From positions 1 to 63,012 of the forward strand of contig MFYT01000042.1 of assembly GCA_001789205.1 (NCBI GenBank): a stretch of DNA of 63,012 nucleotides, written 5' to 3'. The stretch's first letter is position 1, and the number at the start of each line of letters is the position of its first letter. The stretch is from Candidatus Raymondbacteria bacterium RIFOXYA2_FULL_49_16 (GTDB taxonomy: Bacteria; Fibrobacterota; OXYB2-FULL-49-7; XYB2-FULL-49-35). The notes beneath the pieces were generated by a model that ran no database searches, was not told where the DNA came from, and saw nothing but the letters and a program-made list of their open reading frames with translations. Positions 20,280-29,200 of this stretch are shown in pieces. Made by a program: the position numbers and the translations under genes.

Positions 20280-23200
20280 GAACTTTATTGGCTGCGCTCG
20301 TATTATCAGGTCTTTTTGCGGCATTGTATGCTGATGAGGCGCTCATCTTTACCACTGAAACATCCAGGATTTCTCAACAGGTACTTTTAATGGATAGGAT
20401 ACCCCAGAGTCTGGAAGGGGTTTTGGAGGATTTCATGCCTTTGCAGGCAGAAGCCAGCTATTCCATTAATTTTTGCACTCCAATACCCATTACTGGAATC
20501 GATGTTTTGGGAAATTTTAAAATCCAGCAAGAGGGTAATGAAAAGGCTGGTTTTTCACCCTGGTTCATTGAAGGTGTAAACACTTTTACTGTAACGTGCA
20601 AAAACAAGGTGGGCCTTATTAACCGGCAAACTTCGGTATTTCAGGTATTTTCAACCGGTCCGCGGGTTGAAGTTGTGTGGCCGCCGGTGAACAGCATTGT
20701 TTGCGAACGCAATCCAGGCATAAATGCTGTTGCGCGTGTCATATACGAAGGCGGGCTTACAGAAATAGGCAGGAGTAATTTTAAATTGACAATCAACGGC
20801 GATACCATTGACCTTGGACCCGGGAGCTTTGCCCTTACTCCTGAGGAGAATGAAAAATACGCTGTTGCATTTTCATACAGGCCAGACTGGGAAAAACTCC
20901 CCATTCTTGAAAACGACACTGGCCGTTTTAATCTGAAACTGGACGTTTCTTCGTTCTCTGTTGACGCAGGATCAAAAACCAAGGAATATGCCTCGTGCTG
21001 GAGTTTTATCATTGATACAGTTGATCCGGTCATCTCCCTTCGCGGCGATTCTGTGGTATCGGCCCTGGTCGATAGCTTATATCTGCTGCAAATGGAGCTT
21101 TCTGACAATGTTGCACATGTATTGAGAAATGTGGCCATAGCAGCATATGAGAAAAAGGGCAATGCTTGGAAAAAGATATCAAAGACAGGTGAGCATCTTG
21201 ATATGCTTGCTTGCGGATTTCATACGCGCACATACCCTTTTATTCAAACTGGTTTTTGGTTCTGGAAAAGCCCTGTTGAGGGAGTTTTCAAATTCGAGGT
21301 TTCTGCAAATGACGAAGCCATTCTGAGACCTGGCGCAGATTCGCGTGATCTCAATACAGCGATTGATTCACTGGTTTTCAGGATCGATAATACGCAGCCA
21401 GTGATAACAAATATCAGCGTTACGCCACGTACATACACCAGCCATTATGATTCTCTTGACGGGAAATTATCATTTACATACGCCTTGAACGAGGATGCGC
21501 GGGTTGTTCACAGAATATTGATGAAGAAAAAGGTCAACAAGGAAGATGTTTCAATCGAACTTTTCAGGAAAGCAGAAGAAAAAAAAGCGTCCAATCAGTG
21601 TAGCTTTGTTCTTGATTTTGCCGCGTACACTGGATTGCTTCCCGATGGTCGTTATGTTTTAGAATTAATCGCCACAGACCGGGCTGAAAATGTTTCCGAT
21701 ACTACGACAGGCCCCTCGTTTATTATAGACCGGACCCCGCCTGTTATAAAAGATTATATCGTGCCTGTTTTAGTCGTAGACGGTAAGCCTGTTTCTGTTC
21801 CGCAAGGGTCGCCTGCGCTGGCCGCAGGGGGCAGGGCATTGTCCCTTTCATTTACAGCCTTTGATCTCTTTGCGGGCGATACTTTTACTGTTTTACCAAC
21901 GCACATGCATGTAATTATACGCAATCCTGACAAGAGTGAAATCCCGACATCTCTCAAGGTTGTTGCACGCGACAGTACGCATTTTGCTGTTGAAAATATC
22001 GCGGGCGGACTTTTTGCAAAAGGCGATGGGGTTTATTATCTCAAAACCATAGTTACAGACAAAGGCCAGTATCCAAATTCGTCGTGGGCCCAGGAGCCTG
22101 TGGTGCGGGGATGTGTTCCTCCGGAAATCCAACGTCCTTCAAATTTTGCTGAGGTGGCAGGTACTGTCACTCTTTTTGGCACTGCAAAAGACCCTGATTG
22201 GGTGGATAATATAAGGTTTTCCCATTATGAAATAGAATACCAGAAGGTTGAGCTTGATGCAGCAGGCAGGCCTGTGTATACAGATGCTCCATGGGAAACA
22301 GATGGCATGTGCGTGCCTACGTCGTACCGTACAGGAAAATTTAGAGCGCTCAATGTATCTGAGACACCTGTTTCAGAAGGATCGGTCCTTGGATATTGGA
22401 ACACCACAGCAAGCAGTACAACAAGACAGGGATATTACCTGGTACGGCTTTTGGTTTTTGACAGGTTTTATCATCCTGAGATAACTGGTGATCCTCTCGC
22501 ACTGAAAGAAAACGCAGGCCATTGGGCTGCTGATACGGTCCTCTACTATGTATACAACGATGCTTCGCTCCAACTTTCCGGCAATCCTGTTATTTCCCTC
22601 AAACAACCGCGGGAAAAAAGCATAGACATGCGCGAGGGTAGAAAATGCGATATATCATATGATTTCTCGGACAATAGCGATAAACTGTACGATATTACCC
22701 TTGAGCTTCGTGACAGCAAGGGCCGCGTGACAGCTGATACTGTGTTCAAAGATATTTCCGGTGATAATACTGCTGAAGGCGCTCCAACAAATTTTAACAG
22801 GCTGGGATATTTTATCTATCGAACCAACGATACCTGGCATATACGATGGAACAATGCTGGCACAAACCGTGTGTTTAAAGGCATGGTAAGCCTTAAAGGT
22901 GCAATGGCCCTGGAAAAAGAGAGTTCAGCCATACAGTTTTCAAGAAGCGCTTCGAGCGATTCTGGTATTTCAATTATCTCGTGGGAATCGGCAGCCAGCG
23001 ATGAAATTGTGTTTTCATCCAGCGCTTCACATGCTGCTTTTACGATTTCAACAGAGCCAGCTATTTCACAGGACTGGGTTTTTACAGGCAAGAGTCTAAA
23101 ACCCGTAAAAACGTCTCTTTTCAGTCTGAGTGGCGGGGCAGGCAAAGGCTTATTTACCTGGAATGGGAAAAACAAATATGGGTTTTTCCCAGCGCCTGAT

Positions 23201-26200
23201 ACTTTTACCATAGCTGTCATGGCAACGGGCAAGAACGGCTTTGGCTTTGCCGAAGACACAAAAAAGGTTTTTTTTAATTTTCCCTTTGGTATTTCAATTG
23301 CAGGCCTTTCAGACACGCTCTTTGAGGTGGACATATCGACTTCTTTCAGGGAAGTGACTGTTTCTTTTCGGCCTGTATCAGAGTGCCGTGTTTCGTGCAG
23401 GGTTATTGATGCGGAAGGCATGATATATACGCTTTTTTGTGATTCATCGTATCTTGGGCGGGGGAGTGCTGCTGAACCCTATGCGGTTAACTGGAATTTT
23501 AATGCAAATAACAATGAACTGGTGCGAGACGGCCTTTATAGGTTTGTGCTTGAGGCTGTGCAGGGGGGAGTATCTGTTTCAGACACCAGTGATACGTTCA
23601 GGCTCAGAAGAATCCAGGTAAAAACAGACCCAACAATTGCCATGCTTGATGTTGTGGGCGATACTTCGATCCAATACGATGGCGCTAGTGCTGCGCCTGT
23701 GGTAAATGGCAAGAGCGATTATAGATGGATGGCAAAAGGAGAGGGAAAGTCATACGCCGATATCCCTTTTACCTTTGATACCAGACTTGCGGGACAACAG
23801 GCAGTGCAGCCCCATGGTTTTGAGCGTTTTACCATAAAAGCGCGCAGGGGTTTTAAGAAACTCAATTATCAGGTTCGCATGTATCTGGAGTGCGGATGGT
23901 TTCAGCGTGAAACCTGGTATAAAGATAGAAATCCTAAAACAGCTGGAGCGTTTCATTCGTATGGTGAAACATATGCAACTACCCAGCATACGGATAAACT
24001 GCATTTTACAGACACCAAAGATAGCCGGACCCATGGTTTTACCTTTTCGGCATTCAGCAAACGGGTGAGCATGGGTAGAGACAAGACGTTTTATCATGGT
24101 GAAGGATTGCCAAGACTTTGGGTCTATTTTTTACCTGAGAATTTTAATGGTCGTGAAAACGTTGAAACGTGGAATGAATATGCCTGGGAAGTGGTGAATA
24201 TAAATTGCGATAATGCTTTGCGAGGAGGGGATTTCAAATCAAGTCCTTTACATACAGTTTATAAAAATAAATTCGATGATAGTTTTATTGATTCGCTGAC
24301 CTATAGCAAAATAGACGTTAATCAGCGAGAAGATTATACAGCTATTACAGGGTCGGATTATAGCCAGTTTTATGTGCGTATTGTTTCAACAATGCGCAGG
24401 CACCCAAGCTGGTGGAGCCACTTTTTTGACCTTGTTTATAACATAGAATTTGGGACAAATCCTGATATCTGGGACCCGGATTTTACCCGGCATGGTTTCA
24501 ATTCCCTGGTCAACCGGTATGCAACGTGGGACAGCGACAATTCGATTTTTTACAGCACTGGCGATGGCGTAATAGCCAAAGACGGGTTTGACAATGATTT
24601 CAAAGAGGGTGCTGACAACAAACTCTATTCCATTGCATCGGGCAATAACAATATAAGCGAAGACCAGATCAAATGGATCAGCGACATTCATGCCCAGGCC
24701 TTTGATTTTTCATTCCTAAAAAATAATAGGCAGCCCTATTTTCCCTTTTATTTCTCAGGACTTGAAGGTGACTCCAATGCTTCGGTAGTAAATCCCTTCT
24801 GGGAATTTAAACTCTGTGGCAATCCGGACAATGGAAAATATGGCTCTTTTGCATGGGCCTATTGTGATTCAGGAGGTGAGAAAAAAGGGGATTATAGAGA
24901 AATCAAAGCCACTGACGTTACTTCATATGTAGATCGATCAGTGCTTACAAAGGACAATACATTTGCCTCGGTCAAAAAATTCCGTGTTGAGGGCGACAAT
25001 GGCAAGCGCTGCCTCATGGTTTGGTGCCGCGACCCTGCAGCCACAACCGCGACCGAGACCATCCAATGGCCGCTCACTCCTTTGGCGCTTGAAGCAATAA
25101 ATAACAGCAATGAGAAGCTGCTGCACATGCAGCCAGCTGGATTTGGATATGACCAGACATTTATTCCTCCTTTTGGCGCTGGTGTACGCTATGGCATACA
25201 TGATGGCCTGGACCGCAACAGCGATGGCGACATTGATCCGGTATATATGAATCCTGGTCCAGAATCCCTGGCAACCATCATTTCACACCTGAACGCATTA
25301 GACCAAAATGCCACGGTTCGAAAAACTGGTGTAATCAAGCTCGATGATTTCAACAGGTTCCAATACGAATATGTTGTTGATCAAAATCCCAAATTATATG
25401 GTAACAATGTGTCGCCCTATGGAACGATTGAATCGTACAATGCGGGAAATATACCCTTGGCGTATCGTGAAGAGCGCGAAAGCGATCAAAGTCCCATAAA
25501 GATAATCTTTACCCCAAAGGATTTTGGCCCAAACTGGAGCACATCGTACGATCCTCAATTGGCACGGTCAAACGAGGATTTCAATGATTCTCTGGATAAC
25601 AACAAGAACCTGGAAATTGACGAAAGCGCGACCGGGTATATAATTAGCGATCCAGTGGCGTTTAACAAAAACGGGTTTGCCACTGCCAATACAGTCTCTT
25701 TTTCATCAGGGTATCCCAAGGATTTGCGAAGCGATTCAACGCAGTCGTTCTTTTATACGCCTGGCGCAGGGTTTTCAGACAATGCTAAAATCGCCATTGA
25801 TGCGTGGGACGTTTCCCTGCGCTATATGAATGGCGAACCGAACAAAGACCTGATTGTCTCTTCCATAAGTTCAAAACAAGGCACTGGATCTGAAAACGAC
25901 GCACTTGACTGTTTCACGGTCAGGCTCAAAGACAATGTCTTTGTTCCAAGAAAAATAGTGGCAGTCAATGGCATTGCCAAGGGTGGTTCGTACACGCTTA
26001 TGGCACGCGATAAAAACGGCTGGAAAAAACTATTGCCCGTGGTTGGCGATTCTGCGTTTAATACTCGGGCCAATAAAAAGCGTACCCTGGGCTATTGGGA
26101 CGTATCAAGTCTCAATGGCTGCAATACCCTGGTATTGCAGGTCAAAAAAGGGGGCAGTATCTACCAGGCGCAGCAGACTTTGTTGGTGGGCCAATTGGTG

Positions 26201-29200
26201 GACAGTGCTGACGCATCCCTCTATTCCACCCATTCGCGTGCCAGGCTCGATATTCCTGGTGCAGAGGTTGCTTCGTGGCAGCAGCCTGCTGTTGTTTCCA
26301 TGACCGCCCGTACCCTTGAAGACCTTACTTTACTGCATATGCCAAATTTGACGCCAGTTGGGCCAATTATGGAGATTCAGCCTTCACCTATTGAATTCAA
26401 AAAGCAACGGCCAAAGCTCACGGTTAATTTTACCTACAACGAAGCAAAGATAAACGGGTGGCTCGATAAGAATTTCAACCTCTATACCTTAAATGGCAGG
26501 GGAGAGATGGATATTGTCGAGAACAGTGTGACAACCTATTATGCTACTAACGATACGGGGGAACGCACAGACCAGTTGCCTGGTCAATTGGCTTTTAAGA
26601 CCTGGGGTGAACGAACTGACGGCAAAGCCATGATGCAGATTGCCGCAGAGGTGGATCACTGGTCAGCATATGCGGTTGTACCACGCAAAGGCAGGGTTAT
26701 CTATGTAAAGTCTGACGCACCTCTGGGCGGCAATGGCAGGAGTTGGAAAACAGCCCTAAGATCATTTTACGAGGCAGACTCAGAGGCTTTTTCAGGCGAT
26801 ACTATAAAAATAGCAGCTGGTACCTATCCTGGTGCTGTTCAAATTAAAAAGAATCTGACCATATTGGGTGGATTCAATCCAAACAATGGTTCGTGGATAC
26901 CCTGGAAGCAGCGCACCATCTTTGCGGGTGACTTTTCCATTAAATCGTCGTGCAGTATTCTGGGAGTGGTACTTTCGAGCACTTGTGCGGTTGAATCAGC
27001 GTGCGTGGCCTTTGAGCGTGTACTTTTCACCGGATCAGTGGACCTGAAAGCCAGCACTGCTGAATATGTGCATTGCACGTTTGCTGATAAATTGAATCCG
27101 GATACTGCTTCAACACACGCTGCTTTTAATACGCTTTTTTTATCAGTCCAGCCTGAGCGTATATCCGTTTTTGACCACTGCGCTGCAAAGACATGGAAGG
27201 CCTCGGGGATTGTCGTTTCTGGTGATCCTTTAATAGCACCTGATTATTCTCTTACGCGCGTGTCGCCGCTTATTGACGCGTGTGCGCGGCCGGAAACAGG
27301 GGAGTGGTATGGAAGAGCGCCTGATATTGGATTCTATGAATTCTGGGGAGATACTTTATTTGTGTCAGCCACGCGTGGTAATGACGCCAATAAGGTGAAC
27401 AGCATTAAAAGTCCAGTTAAAACCCTGGGAAAAGGTGTTGCTCTGGCACAACAGCATGATTGTATCCTTGTAACAGCTGGAATATACACCGGAGATATTA
27501 CACTGAAAAAAACGTTTAATATATTCGGCGGTTGTTCAGATGATTTCTCGCTTAGAGATGCTGATAAACTTATCTCAAAGTTCGATGGAACTCTTACGGC
27601 CCAAGACGGGGGACTGATTTCAGGACTGCATGTACGCGCTCCGGGCAAGACGGGTATTACCATGGGCGCTGGCAATTGTGTATTGGATAGCATGCGCATA
27701 ACAGGGTGTGAAAAGGGCATTGAAGCCAACGCAGAAGCCGTATACACTGTGGTGCACACACTTTTTAATGGTAATGCGATTGGTATTGCCATACCAGGCA
27801 CTTGTTCTTTGCAGGTGAATGGCATTACATGCGCGTATAATGGCATGGGGCTCTATGTTCCGGGAAAAGCGCGACTTTGTATTCGCAACACGCTTTTTTA
27901 CAGGTCGCGCATGGACCTTGCTCAAACAGGAAAGGCGTTGATCACATATTCTCACAACGTGACCTATGGATCGGCCGCAACTATACCCTGCGATATTCCA
28001 GAGAATATAACGACCAATCCACGCCTGGTAGACCCTGAGCATGAGAACTTTTACCTTGAATCTGCTTCGCCCTGCCTCCGGCGTGGTGAGAATAGCGGGA
28101 TCATAGGTGCCTTTGGCAGGGAACGCGGATTGGGTTTTAAAACTGCATATGCATTTGCTTTAAATGAAGCTCCGGCCTTTGGTGGCGATTTTCGAGAATG
28201 GACCCTCCTTCCTGGCAAAACCCTGACCAATCGTGATAGAAAAATTGGCTCATCACGGCCCGGGTTTTCCTGCATCGTAAAAGCTGGTTATTTTGGACAA
28301 GATCTTTTTCTTCTGTTCAGTGTTACGGGAGCTGCGCGGAAAAATGATTCGCTCTGCTTTTTTCTGGCCAATCCAATGGATACGTCACAACGCCTCAGTT
28401 TTATTGAAGCGTGCAAAGGCGTTCAGTGCAAGGTAGGAACAGTTAGCAATACGACGTGGTATGGGTGCCGAATTCCTCTTACGCGCCTTGGGAAAACCGG
28501 ATTAAAGGATCGGGAGACGCTTTTGTATGACTTTATGTACATTGAGCACGCTCCAGAGGGTCGCGTGGTCTATTCTTTCAATGGGCCAACATCAATTATA
28601 CGCAAGCAGCGCCAGATGGGATATCTCGAGGCGCGTGATTTGCTAACGCCAAAAATCAGAATCCAGGGTGTGCGACGATATGCTAACGAGATAGTCCGGC
28701 CAGTAGTTTTGTTCGATCATGCGCTTGCCTCTGACAGCTGCGTGGCAATAGTCAATGGCCAACCATTGGTGCAAGGTCAGCAATTCTGGGAGGAAAAAGA
28801 CTATAGGCTTGAGGCAAAAATAATACGGGATTCGATTATTGCAGATACTATTATCAGGTTTACCATTGATATTACCCCGCCAAAAATAAAAGTTCACGAT
28901 CTGCCGCCTGACCAGTCAATTTTGTGGACATATGCGGGTGATTATATCCCCTATACGTATGCAAAGAGCATTGTTCCGGCAGTCATTGCCATTGATGCGC
29001 GTTTGAAGCGTGTAAGCGCGACATTAAACGGCAGGCACTTTCCTGTTTCCGGAAAACAGATTACGCGTGAGGGTTTATATGTGCTCTTGGCATCAGCAAC
29101 GGATTCAGCCGGCAACCAGACTGATTATGAACAGGTATTCAAGATGATCCATCCTGAAGCCGGATTGGCGATTTTCGTTACCTCTCATGCTGATCAGAAT